Below, piece after piece: positions 26,870-35,308 of a DNA stretch of 40,483 bases (position 1 is the first letter of the stretch; every line of letters starts with the position of its first letter). This DNA comes from Bacteroidota bacterium. Its GTDB lineage: Bacteria > Bacteroidota > Bacteroidia > Palsa-948. The DNA is taken from positions 1 to 40,483 of the forward strand of contig JAHEYJ010000009.1 of assembly GCA_023251675.1 (NCBI GenBank), written 5' to 3'. A program made the translations under genes and the position numbers. The notes beneath the pieces were generated by a model that ran no database searches, was not told the origin of the DNA, and saw only the letters and a program-made list of their open reading frames with translations.

Positions 26870-27421
26870 ATGAACAAAATTCTCGTTTGCTGTTTTCTGT
26901 TAGCGGTTTACTGTTTTTCATCCTGCTCTTCCGGCAAAAAGGAAGTGGTGGATGAGCGGCAAAATCTCCTTTTGCATATTGACACACTTGAAAAGCAAAT
27001 GGTCAACGCCTCCAGCATGGAGTTGAATAAGAACATTGCAAGCCAGGGCATTACGGCCTATGAGGAGTTTGCAAAGAAATTTCCTTCCGATACGATCAGC
27101 CCTGAATATCTTTTCCGTGCATCCGACCTGAGCCGGGCGTTGGGGGATAATGCAAAATCACTGGACCTTTTGAAAAAAATATGTTCCGCTTACCCGAATT
27201 ACAGAAAAACACCCGATTGTATTTTTCTACAGGGATATTACCGGCAGGAATTATTCGGCGATACGGCAGGAGCGAGGACATTTTATAATGAGCTTATCGC
27301 AAAATTTCCCAACCATCCTTTTGCCGGCGATGCAAAGGCGATGATAGGTATGTTCGGCAAAACGGATGAACAGGTCATGCGGGAATTTGAGCAGAAGAAC
27401 GCAGCGCCGAAGAAGAAATAA
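26870..27421 (+). CDS. TPR-like lipoprotein
   Basis: Lipobox FSSCSSG; helical repeats YEEFAKKFPSDTISPEYLFRASDLSRALGDNAKSLDLLKKICSAYPNYRKTPDCIFLQGY. Confidence 0.7.
   Translation: MNKILVCCFLLAVYCFSSCSSGKKEVVDERQNLLLHIDTLEKQMVNASSMELNKNIASQGITAYEEFAKKFPSDTISPEYLFRASDLSRALGDNAKSLDLLKKICSAYPNYRKTPDCIFLQGYYRQELFGDTAGARTFYNELIAKFPNHPFAGDAKAMIGMFGKTDEQVMREFEQKNAAPKKK
26885..26919 (+). repeat. Degenerate heptamer array within lipoprotein signal peptide (GTTTGCT GTTTTCT GTTAGCG GTTTACT GTTTTTC)
   Basis: Five 7-nt GTT-initiated units in register. Confidence 0.6.
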
Positions 27422-28645
27422 CTACAGGCAATTTTTCGCTGCCACCCAGGCGGTGCTCCATGCATTCTGAAAGTTAAATCCGCCGGTCACGCCGTCCACA
27501 TCAATCACTTCTCCTGCGAAATATAAATTGGGAACCACCTTGCTTTGCATGCACGAGAAATCAATTTCTTTCAGGCTGATCCCGCCGCAGGTTACGAACT
27601 CTTCCTTGAATGTGGTCTTTCCCTGAACGTGATATTCATCGTTCAGTAAAATGCTCACGAGAAGATTGTTCTGTTTCTTGCTGAGATCTGCCCAGTGGGT
27701 ATTCGGTTTTATCTCTGCTTTGTCCGTAAAATAGTCCCAAAGTCGTTTTGGCAATTCGAACGGACAATCGTTCGAAATTATCTTTGCTCCGTTCTGCTTG
27801 CGGTGATCAGCAATTGTGTTCCGCAGCTGTTCTTCTGAATATTCCTGAAGCCAGTTGATTATAGCTGTGAAGTTGTAATTCACATCATGGAAATGCCGTG
27901 CTCCCAACGACGACGCTTTAAGAACGGCCGGGCCGCTCATTCCCCAGTGTGTAACGAGTAATGGACCTTCTGTTTCCAGTTTGGTATCTTTGATCCTCAC
28001 CCTTGCTTGCGGAACAGAAACGCCCATGAGTTTTGTGACCGGGTTGAAGGGAATATTAAAAGTAAAAAGCGATGGGACCGGTTTGATGATCGTATGTCCG
28101 AGTGTTTCCAGCCAGGCGTATGAAGTTTCCTTTGAACTTCCTCCCGTTGCAACGACCAGTTTGTCACAGGTAAAGTTACCGCCTCCATTCACGTGAAGTA
28201 AAAAACTTCCGTCGGCATTTTTAATACTATCGGTGATGTCAACGCCCAGTTTAATTTTCACCCCCGCTCGTTCAGCTTCGGATAAAAGGCAATTTATTAT
28301 TGTTTCGGAATTATCTGTTATCGGGAACATTCTTCCGTCTGCTTCTGTTTTGAGTTGAACGTCTCGTTCTTCAAACCATTTGATCGTATCGGTAACGCTG
28401 AAGCGGCTGAATACATTCCGTAATTCTTTTTCTCCACGGGGATAATTTTTAACGAGCAGGCTGTTGTCAAAACAGGCATGGGTGACATTGCACCGGCCAC
28501 CACCCGAAACTTTTACTTTGGAAAGGAGTTTGTTTGTTTTTTCAAGCAGTGTAACAGAACAATCCGGGTGCATCTGCGCGCAGTTGATAGCCGCGAAGAA
28601 TCCGGCTGCGCCGCCACCGAGGACTATGGCATTTGTTTTTTTCAA
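27422..28645 (-). CDS. BaiN/HI0933 family NAD(P)/FAD-dependent oxidoreductase
   Basis: AIVLGGGAAGFFAAINCA, KVKVSGGGRCNVTHACF, LVVATGGSSKETSYAW, TCGGISLKEID, LYFAGEVIDVDGVTGGFNFQNAWSTAWVAA. Confidence 0.93.
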   Translation of the reverse strand: MKKTNAIVLGGGAAGFFAAINCAQMHPDCSVTLLEKTNKLLSKVKVSGGGRCNVTHACFDNSLLVKNYPRGEKELRNVFSRFSVTDTIKWFEERDVQLKTEADGRMFPITDNSETIINCLLSEAERAGVKIKLGVDITDSIKNADGSFLLHVNGGGNFTCDKLVVATGGSSKETSYAWLETLGHTIIKPVPSLFTFNIPFNPVTKLMGVSVPQARVRIKDTKLETEGPLLVTHWGMSGPAVLKASSLGARHFHDVNYNFTAIINWLQEYSEEQLRNTIADHRKQNGAKIISNDCPFELPKRLWDYFTDKAEIKPNTHWADLSKKQNNLLVSILLNDEYHVQGKTTFKEEFVTCGGISLKEIDFSCMQSKVVPNLYFAGEVIDVDGVTGGFNFQNAWSTAWVAAKNCL

Positions 28646-28732
28646 AAAGGGATATATTAAATCTCAAATCACAAAAAAATAAATTTCAAATAATTTCCAA
28701 TCGCCAAATTCAAATGACCAAAACTCGAAAAA

Positions 28733-28802
28733 GAATTTGTTTGAAATTTGGGTTTGAAGTTTGGACTTTATTTGTTATTTGATGCTTGCGTTTTGGAATT
28801 TC
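28733..28802. repeat. Heptamer-phased AT-rich intergenic array
   Basis: TTATTTG TTATTTG ATGCTTG CGTTTTG GAATTTC in register at 28768-28802, preceded by near-7-bp spaced TTTG motifs. Confidence 0.6.
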
Positions 28803-28809
28803 TTTAATG

Positions 28810-29586
28810 TTATGCCATTTCAGTTTCAATGCGCTGTTTCAGTTTTGCCGGACTGAGCCCGTTCTCGATATGTCCGCCTTTGGCGAAGGATATCTCTCCG
28901 GTTTGTTCCGAAACAATGATCCCGATCGCATCGGAATTTTCGGTGATACCTGCAGCCGCGCGGTGCCGCATGCCGAGGTGCGAAGGGAAATCCTCCCGTT
29001 CAGTGATCGGAAGCACGCACCGTGCAGCACGAATTTTTCCATTGGAAATTATTACAGCGCCGTCGTGGAGCGGAGAGTTTTTATAGAAAATACTTTCCAG
29101 CGTATTAGCCGAAATATTTGCGTCAAGCTGTTCTCCTGTCTTGATATAAAAATTAAGGTCAGAGTCCGTTGTAAGGATGATAAGCGCCCCGGTCCGTGAT
29201 TCGCACATGTCGGTACAGGCTTTTAGCAATGCCTGAAGGTCAGGCGCCATGAGTTTTTTCTTTCCTTTTTTTGAAAAGAATCGTTTGCCAAAAGAGAATT
29301 TCTCAAGGATCTCCGGTGTGCCGATCAGCAGCAGAAATCTTCTCAGTTCAGGCTGAAAGACGATAAGCAATGCGATAATGCCGACATCGATGAACTTACC
29401 GAGGATCTCGCTCAGCAGATCCATTTTGAGCGCTTCTACGATCTTCCAGACAAAGTAAATGGCGAGGATGCCGACAAAAATATTCATCGCTACCGTGCCC
29501 TGCACCAAACGGTAAAGCTGGTAAAGCAGAATGGCGACAAGGAAAATGTCGAGCAGATCGATCCAGCCGAATGAGAGAAAGTCCAT
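28810..29586 (-). CDS. cdaA: Diadenylate cyclase CdaA (c-di-AMP synthase)
   Basis: N-terminal TMs; IVFQPELRRFL, PLHDGAVIISNGKIRAARCVLPIT, LGMRHRAAAGITENSDAIGIIVSEQTGEIS. Confidence 0.96.
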   Translation of the reverse strand: MDFLSFGWIDLLDIFLVAILLYQLYRLVQGTVAMNIFVGILAIYFVWKIVEALKMDLLSEILGKFIDVGIIALLIVFQPELRRFLLLIGTPEILEKFSFGKRFFSKKGKKKLMAPDLQALLKACTDMCESRTGALIILTTDSDLNFYIKTGEQLDANISANTLESIFYKNSPLHDGAVIISNGKIRAARCVLPITEREDFPSHLGMRHRAAAGITENSDAIGIIVSEQTGEISFAKGGHIENGLSPAKLKQRIETEMA

Positions 29587-29589
29587 TTG

Positions 29590-30471
29590 CTATTTAGCTT
29601 TTTGTGTAAAGGTAAATATTTTGACTGCCTCTTTCGCTTCCTTCACATCATGCACGCGAAGGATGTTTGCTCCGTTCATTAAGGCGATGGTGTTTGCAAC
29701 CGTGGTGCCGTTCAATGCCGTTTCCGGTTTTGTTCCGATCACTTTGTTTATCATTGATTTTCTGGAAACACCGGCAAGGATCGGAAAGCCGAACTCTTTG
29801 AACTCGAAGAGGTGTTTCAGTAGCGCATAATTATGTTCGGTTGTTTTTCCAAAACCAAATCCGGGGTCAATTATTATCTGCCCGACTTTCAAACCTTTCA
29901 ACCTTCCAACTTTCTCCAATAAATAATTTTTAACTTCTTTAACTACATCAATGTATTGCGGATCCTTCTGCATGGTCTTAGGAGTTCCCTGGATGTGCAT
30001 GAGGATGTAGGGGACTTTCAGCTTTGAAATTACTTCAAACATATTAAAAGACCCTTCGACTGCTCCCTCGGCTCCGTTCGGGATGACATTGCTCGGGGTG
30101 ACAAAACCGCCCCCAGAAATATCATTTATCATATCCGCGCCGGCATTCACGGTTTCTTCGGCAACGCGGCTTCTGAACGTGTCGGCAGAAATAATTATAT
30201 CCGGAAATTTTTGCCGGACAAGTTCAATTGCCGGGATCAGTTGTTTCAATTCTTCTTCTTCAGTAACGTCTTTAGCATCCGGCCGGGTAGAGCAGGCGCC
30301 GATGTCGATTATATCAGCTCCTTCTGCAATCATCTTTTGAGCATGCAATAAGATTTCTTCTTTGCCAATATGTTTTCCGCCGTCGTAAAAAGAGTCGGGC
30401 GTAACATTCAGGATCCCCATCACAGCGGGAGAATCAAGAGAAAGCGCTTTATTTTTGAATTGAAGTCGCAT
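29590..30471 (-). CDS. folP: Dihydropteroate synthase
   Basis: VMGILNVTPDSFYDGGKH, DIIDIGACSTRPDA, ISADTFRS, MINDISGG, ILMHIQGTPKTMQ, IIDPGFGFGKT. Confidence 0.95.
   Translation of the reverse strand: MRLQFKNKALSLDSPAVMGILNVTPDSFYDGGKHIGKEEILLHAQKMIAEGADIIDIGACSTRPDAKDVTEEEELKQLIPAIELVRQKFPDIIISADTFRSRVAEETVNAGADMINDISGGGFVTPSNVIPNGAEGAVEGSFNMFEVISKLKVPYILMHIQGTPKTMQKDPQYIDVVKEVKNYLLEKVGRLKGLKVGQIIIDPGFGFGKTTEHNYALLKHLFEFKEFGFPILAGVSRKSMINKVIGTKPETALNGTTVANTIALMNGANILRVHDVKEAKEAVKIFTFTQKAK
29881..29912. repeat. Octamer-phased array inside folP (CCCGACTT TCAAACCT TTCAACCT TCCAACTT)
   Basis: Four 8-nt units in register; minus strand AAGTTGGA AGGTTGAA AGGTTTGA AAGTCGGG. Confidence 0.6.
30046..30105. 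repeat. Probable repeat-derived in-frame insertion in folP
   Basis: CCCTTCGACTGCTCCCTCGGCTCCGTTCGGGATGACATTGCTCGGGGTGACA encodes GFVTPSNVIPNGAEGAVEGSF between DISGG and NMFEVISK. Confidence 0.6.
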
Positions 30472-30498
30472 CGTTTTTCACTACTAATTACGAATTTT

Positions 30499-30538
30499 CG
30501 AATTACGAATTATTAGTAATTCGACCATTCGTAATTCG
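30499..30538. repeat. Intergenic inverted repeat CGAATTACG...CGTAATTCG
   Basis: 9-bp perfect arms at 30499-30507 and 30530-30538. Confidence 0.75.
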
Positions 30539-30582
30539 CAGTACATGAACATAAAATATTAAATTTGTAGTACCCTAAATCT

Positions 30583-31137
30583 ATGAATAAAACCTCCCAG
30601 CAGTTTGATTCTGTTATTAAGCAGTGCAAAGATATTTTCATAAAAAAGATGCTTGATTACGGAAGCGCCTGGCGCGTTATGCGGACACCGAGCATTGTCG
30701 ACCAGATCTTCATCAAAACGCAGCGTATCCGCACCATTGACGATAAAGGTACTCAAAAAGTAAAAGAGGATATTGGTTCTGATTACATCGGCATTGTGAA
30801 TTATTCCATTATCGGATTGATCCAGCTGGAACTGCAGAACGATCCGCGCCATGATATATCCGTTGAAGAAACCAGTAATCTGTTCGACAAATTTGCTATA
30901 CAGGCAAAGTTATTGATGGAGAACAAAAATCATGATTACGGAGAAGCCTGGCGCGATATGCGGATCGGTTCATTTGCGGATCTGATCTTGATGAAACTGC
31001 TGCGTGTTCGACAGATAGAAGATAATAAGGGAAAAACTATTATTTCAGAAGGAGTTGATGCAAATTATCTTGACACCATGAACTACGCGATCTTTGCTTT
31101 GATTAAACTGGGAGAGAAAGAACATCAAACAACATGA
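30583..31137 (+). CDS. DUF1599 domain protein, two tandem copies of the domain
   Basis: KKMLDYGSAWRVMRTPSIVDQIFIKTQRIRTIDDKG...DYIGIVNYSIIGLIQL and ENKNHDYGEAWRDMRIGSFADLILMKLLRVRQIEDNKG...NYLDTMNYAIFALIKL. Confidence 0.88.
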   Translation: MNKTSQQFDSVIKQCKDIFIKKMLDYGSAWRVMRTPSIVDQIFIKTQRIRTIDDKGTQKVKEDIGSDYIGIVNYSIIGLIQLELQNDPRHDISVEETSNLFDKFAIQAKLLMENKNHDYGEAWRDMRIGSFADLILMKLLRVRQIEDNKGKTIISEGVDANYLDTMNYAIFALIKLGEKEHQTT

Positions 31138-31142
31138 TTTTA

Positions 31143-31198
31143 GTTATTGGTTAGTGGTTATTAGTTATTAGTTGTAGTTCAATAGTTAATAGTTATAG
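31143..31198. repeat. Intergenic heptamer array, eight units (GTTATTG GTTAGTG GTTATTA GTTATTA GTTGTAG TTCAATA GTTAATA GTTATAG)
   Basis: Direct reading; eight 7-nt units without register loss. Confidence 0.85.
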
Positions 31199-31266
31199 TT
31201 AAAATGCTGGAGACGAAAACTGAAAACCTCAAAACCAAAACAATTAACCGGCAACTTTAAACCGAT

Positions 31267-32388
31267 ATGCGTTTTTTAATACAACTTTTCAGAATTTTTG
31301 TTGGCGCATTATTTATTTTTTCGGGTCTGATCAAAGCGAACGATCCGATCGGGTTTTCCTATAAGCTGAACGAATATTTTGAGATCTTCGGAACGGACTG
31401 GATGATTCCTTTTTCCCTTTCTATTTCTGTTATCATGTGTGCGTTTGAAGTGCTGCTGGGCATTATGCTTTTACTGGGTGCAAGGATAAAACTTACGCTC
31501 ACGTTATTGCTGCTGATGATCGTGTTTTTTGCTTCGCTCAATTTCTATTCCGGCTATTTCGATAAAGTACGTGAATGCGGATGTTTTGGCGATGCGATCA
31601 AAATGACACCCTGGCAGGAATTCACGAACAATTGTATTATGCTCGTTATGACCGTTCTGATGTTTTTCGGAAAAGATCATCTCCGGCCGCTGTTCGGAAA
31701 GAAACTGGAGAATATTATTGTATTTATTTTCCTGGCCGGTTCTTTTGGATTTCCGCTGTATACCTACAATTACCTGCCCATAAAAGATTTTCGCCCTTAT
31801 GCCATTGGGAAAAACATCCTGGAAGGAATGAAGCTGCCTCCCAATGCCAAATGCGACAGCGTCGTGATGACCTTTGTTTATGAAAAGGCCGGGAAGCAAT
31901 TCGAACTTACGACAGAGCAGCTGAAAACAATTGATTCCACTTGTAAGTTTGTCGACCGCCATGATAAATTGATCCGCAAAGGAGATGAACCCGCCATTCA
32001 CGACTTCAGTCTTGTTTCTGCAAAAGACGGGAATGATTATACCGAAGCAATCCTTAATTACAATGATTATTATTTTTTTCTGGTAGCCTATGACCTGGAC
32101 AAGACCAATAAAGATATTTTCGGAAAAATAAATGACTTTGCAAAGCTTTGCAGGCAGGATACGGTTCCTTTCATTTGTCTGACGGCTTCTTCCGATAGAA
32201 TAGAATCCTTTAAAAAGGCAACAGGAACCGATATGGATTTTTACCTTACGGATCAAACAACTTTGAAAACGATGATCCGTTCTAATCCCGGATTAATGTT
32301 ATTGAAGAAAGGAACGGTGATGGATATGTGGCATTATCATTCTTTCCCTTCATTTACGGATGTGAAAGAAAAATATTTTAAAAAATGA
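31267..32388 (+). CDS. BT_3928-like / DoxX family membrane protein with C-terminal thioredoxin-like region
   Basis: FRIFVGALFIFSGLIKANDPIGFSYKLNEYFEIF..., KVRECGCFGDAIKMTPWQEF. Confidence 0.85.
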   Translation: MRFLIQLFRIFVGALFIFSGLIKANDPIGFSYKLNEYFEIFGTDWMIPFSLSISVIMCAFEVLLGIMLLLGARIKLTLTLLLLMIVFFASLNFYSGYFDKVRECGCFGDAIKMTPWQEFTNNCIMLVMTVLMFFGKDHLRPLFGKKLENIIVFIFLAGSFGFPLYTYNYLPIKDFRPYAIGKNILEGMKLPPNAKCDSVVMTFVYEKAGKQFELTTEQLKTIDSTCKFVDRHDKLIRKGDEPAIHDFSLVSAKDGNDYTEAILNYNDYYFFLVAYDLDKTNKDIFGKINDFAKLCRQDTVPFICLTASSDRIESFKKATGTDMDFYLTDQTTLKTMIRSNPGLMLLKKGTVMDMWHYHSFPSFTDVKEKYFKK

Positions 32389-32444
32389 AGAATAGAAAAT
32401 TTATTTTTTCATTTGAAAAACCAGCCGATCGTGATTGTATTCGA

Positions 32445-32472
32445 TTCTTAATTTTTAATTTTTAATTCTAAA
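32445..32472. repeat. Heptamer array in the 5' region of the ABC permease (TTCTTAA TTTTTAA TTTTTAA TTCTAAA)
   Basis: Four units ending 8 nt before the GTG start. Confidence 0.7.
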
Positions 32473-32480
32473 TTTAATTT

Positions 32481-33794
32481 GTGGGAAGATTCATAGCTAA
32501 TCGGATATTTTATGGTTTCCTGGTCATGTGGGGAGTCATCACCGTTGTATTTTTTCTTTTTAATGTTTTGCCCGGCGACCCGGCACGCATGATGCTCGGT
32601 CAGAGCGCCAATAAGGAACAGATCGATGCCATCAACAAAGATATCGGCAGAGACAAACCTGTCTTTGTTCAGTACCTGTTATACCTGAACGACATTTCTT
32701 TTTTATCGGTTCATGAAACTAAAAACACACAAAGTTCTTTTTATCTCGATAAAAGGAAATACCCTTCCGTTTTAAAACTGTTTCCAATTTCCTCATCGAA
32801 AGAACTCGTGCTGAAGACACCCTATTTAAGACGCTCCTATATTACCCGGAGGCCGGTGTCAGATATTCTTGCAGATACACTTCCTGAAACGACCGTTTTG
32901 GCTATTGCCGCCATGATCTTTGCCTCCATCATCGGAATTCTGCTGGGCATCCTGGCCGCGGTAAGAAAAGGAACATGGCTTGATTCGGGATCGCTTTTCT
33001 TTGCGGTGTTGGGTATGTCCGGGCCTTCTTTTTATGTCGGGCTTATTGTCGCTATGACATTTGGTTACCTCTGGTCAAAAGAATTTCCGTTTCCTACGAT
33101 CATGCTTGTTTTTTTTATGGCCGGAATAATTTACGGGATCGGAATGGGATTGTATGAAAAGAAAAAGAAGAAACTGAATGGCAAACTCCGTGATTTTGTT
33201 ATTCAGAAATTTTTTGTTTTCGGATTGATTGGTTTTTTTGTCTGGATGGCCGGGTATTTAATAAACCGTGCATGGAATGTGGTGCCTTTCATCAATCACT
33301 ATATCCTATTTCCCGGAACCGGGTTAAACAATGAGGGAAGTTTATTTATTATTGATGATTACGGGGAGGAACATCTTTCTTTAAAAAATATTATTCTTCC
33401 GGCGCTGACACTTGGCATCCGCCCGCTCGCCATCATTGTTCAGCTGACCCGGAGTTCTTTGCTGGATGTTTTATCGCAGGATTATATCCGGACCGCTACT
33501 GCAAAAGGGTTGAGTTACTATGCCATTATTTTCAAGCATGCGTTGAAAAATTCCCTTAACCCTGTAGTGACGGCAATTTCAGGATGGTTTGCCGGGCTGA
33601 TGGCAGGCGCTGTGTTCGTTGAATACGTATTCGGATGGAGGGGTATCGGTTCGGAGATTGTAAATGCACTTGACAAACAGGACCTGCCTATTATTATGGG
33701 AGGCGTTCTGGTGATCGGGTTTATCTATGTGATCATTAATATCGTTGTGGATATTGTTTATGGCATTCTTGATCCGAGAGTAAGACTGCAATAG
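32481..33794 (+). CDS. ABC transporter permease (DppB/OppB-like)
   Basis: FNVLPGDPARMMLGQSA, DTLPETTVLAIAAMIFASIIGILLGILAAVRKG, QDYIRTATAKGLSYYAIIFKHALKNSLNPVVT; GTG start. Confidence 0.93.
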   Translation: MGRFIANRIFYGFLVMWGVITVVFFLFNVLPGDPARMMLGQSANKEQIDAINKDIGRDKPVFVQYLLYLNDISFLSVHETKNTQSSFYLDKRKYPSVLKLFPISSSKELVLKTPYLRRSYITRRPVSDILADTLPETTVLAIAAMIFASIIGILLGILAAVRKGTWLDSGSLFFAVLGMSGPSFYVGLIVAMTFGYLWSKEFPFPTIMLVFFMAGIIYGIGMGLYEKKKKKLNGKLRDFVIQKFFVFGLIGFFVWMAGYLINRAWNVVPFINHYILFPGTGLNNEGSLFIIDDYGEEHLSLKNIILPALTLGIRPLAIIVQLTRSSLLDVLSQDYIRTATAKGLSYYAIIFKHALKNSLNPVVTAISGWFAGLMAGAVFVEYVFGWRGIGSEIVNALDKQDLPIIMGGVLVIGFIYVIINIVVDIVYGILDPRVRLQ

Positions 33795-33873
33795 TTTGTT
33801 GCCGAAATGAATACATCTCAGTAATTTGTACATTCGTACCCGGTACTAAATTAGTAGATAAAAAAATAGTTTA

Positions 33874-34668
33874 ATGAGGAAAAAGATAGTCGTTGGCAAC
33901 TGGAAGATGAACTTAACCCACCAGGAGGGAATGGATCTGATCATGGAGTTGTTTCACCTGATCGAGATCGAAGAAAGTATTTTTGAAGACGCAGGGATAA
34001 AATTGCCGGATATCGTTGTTGCGCCTCCCTTTATCCTGTTATCCGATGCCTGCGGGCTGCTGCAGGCATGGGAAGTAAAAGTGGCCGCCCAGAATTGCTC
34101 ATCTGAAAAGAGCGGATCTTTTACCGGGGAGATCTCTGCTTCCATGTTAAAGTCCATCAATGTGGATTACGTGATCACCGGGCATTCCGAGCGCCGTACT
34201 TTTTTTGGAGAAACCAACCATGTGATCGGTAAAAAAATTGAACGTGCCCTTGAAAATAAAATCACGCCCATCTGCTGCCTGGGAGAAACACTTTCTGAAA
34301 GAGAAACAGGTAATGAATTCCAAACGGTTTCCCGCCAGTTGGAAGAATGCCTGTTTCATCTTCATGCCGACCAGGTAAAAGAGGTGGTGATCGCCTATGA
34401 ACCGGTTTGGGCAATTGGAACAGGAAAAAACGCTGCACCCGAACAGGCGCAGGAAATGCATCACCACATTCGAAAAGTAATTGCAGATAAATTTGGAAAT
34501 GATGTTTCTGAAAATATTTCCATTATTTATGGAGGAAGCTGCAATCCTCAGAATGCAAAAATGATTTTCGCTCAGCCCGATGTCGACGGAGGATTGATAG
34601 GCGGGGCCTCACTCAACGCGAAAGATTTTCTTGAAATAATAAAAGCGGCAATCAAGCCAATAGCTTAA
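33874..34668 (+). CDS. tpiA: Triosephosphate isomerase
   Basis: KIVVGNWKMN, AAQNCSSEKSGSFTGEISASMLK, VITGHSERRTFFGE, VIAYEPVWAIGTGKNA, IYGGSCNPQNA, DVDGGLIGGASL. Confidence 0.98.
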   Translation: MRKKIVVGNWKMNLTHQEGMDLIMELFHLIEIEESIFEDAGIKLPDIVVAPPFILLSDACGLLQAWEVKVAAQNCSSEKSGSFTGEISASMLKSINVDYVITGHSERRTFFGETNHVIGKKIERALENKITPICCLGETLSERETGNEFQTVSRQLEECLFHLHADQVKEVVIAYEPVWAIGTGKNAAPEQAQEMHHHIRKVIADKFGNDVSENISIIYGGSCNPQNAKMIFAQPDVDGGLIGGASLNAKDFLEIIKAAIKPIA

Positions 34669-34711
34669 ATTTGCTTTTCAGAAAAAGATTCTTTTCGTTC
34701 GATAACTGCCA

Positions 34712-35293
34712 ATGAAAACAAACCGTAGAATAGTACTTCTTTCAATATTTTTTCATCAGTTTTTTTTTGCGCCCGGATTGTTCTCTAAAGAAAATCCTGG
34801 CAATAACACCAACAGCCCAATAAATAGTTTTAGAAATAATTGCTTGTTCAAAACAAGAAGGTCAATTGAAGGGCCGTACCATTTTGGAGTAGGGGTTTGT
34901 GGCAGCCTGAACCCGGGTTTGACCGTAAAAGGTTTTATCGCTGAAGAAAGCGCTGTCGAATTGGTTGTTGGCACCCGGTGGAAAGGCGTTTCAATTACCC
35001 CGTTATATGAGATATGCATTGCGACCGGAGCAAAAGGCCCCGGCTTCTTCTGGAACTTCGGGGGAGGTCCGCGTTTTGGATTTTACAATGGATCAAATTA
35101 CAGGGATTATCTTGGTTTGAATCGCGAAAACCGAACGTACAGTATGATCGGTATTGTTGGAACATTAGGATTTGAATATTATTTTTCTAAAATACCCTTT
35201 ACTATCGGCCTCGATTACCGGCCGTTCTTCGATCTGAAAAGCCAGGACGACAGCATTCTTGATGGTGTGCTGTCTATCCGGTATGCTTTCTGA
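34712..35293 (+). CDS. Hypothetical outer-membrane beta-barrel-like protein
   Basis: Signal peptide-like N-terminus and alternating beta pattern (FHFGVG-type, GLDYRPFFDLKSQ... LSIRYAF C-terminal Phe); TAAATTTG -7 motif at 34667-34674. Confidence 0.6.
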   Translation: MKTNRRIVLLSIFFHQFFFAPGLFSKENPGNNTNSPINSFRNNCLFKTRRSIEGPYHFGVGVCGSLNPGLTVKGFIAEESAVELVVGTRWKGVSITPLYEICIATGAKGPGFFWNFGGGPRFGFYNGSNYRDYLGLNRENRTYSMIGIVGTLGFEYYFSKIPFTIGLDYRPFFDLKSQDDSILDGVLSIRYAF

Positions 35294-35308
35294 ATTCTTT
35301 TCATGCTT

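Noticed and set aside
31504-32256. 250-aa minus-strand ORF antisense to the DoxX-like gene
   Set aside because: Complete overlap with a well-supported CDS; no recognisable domain.
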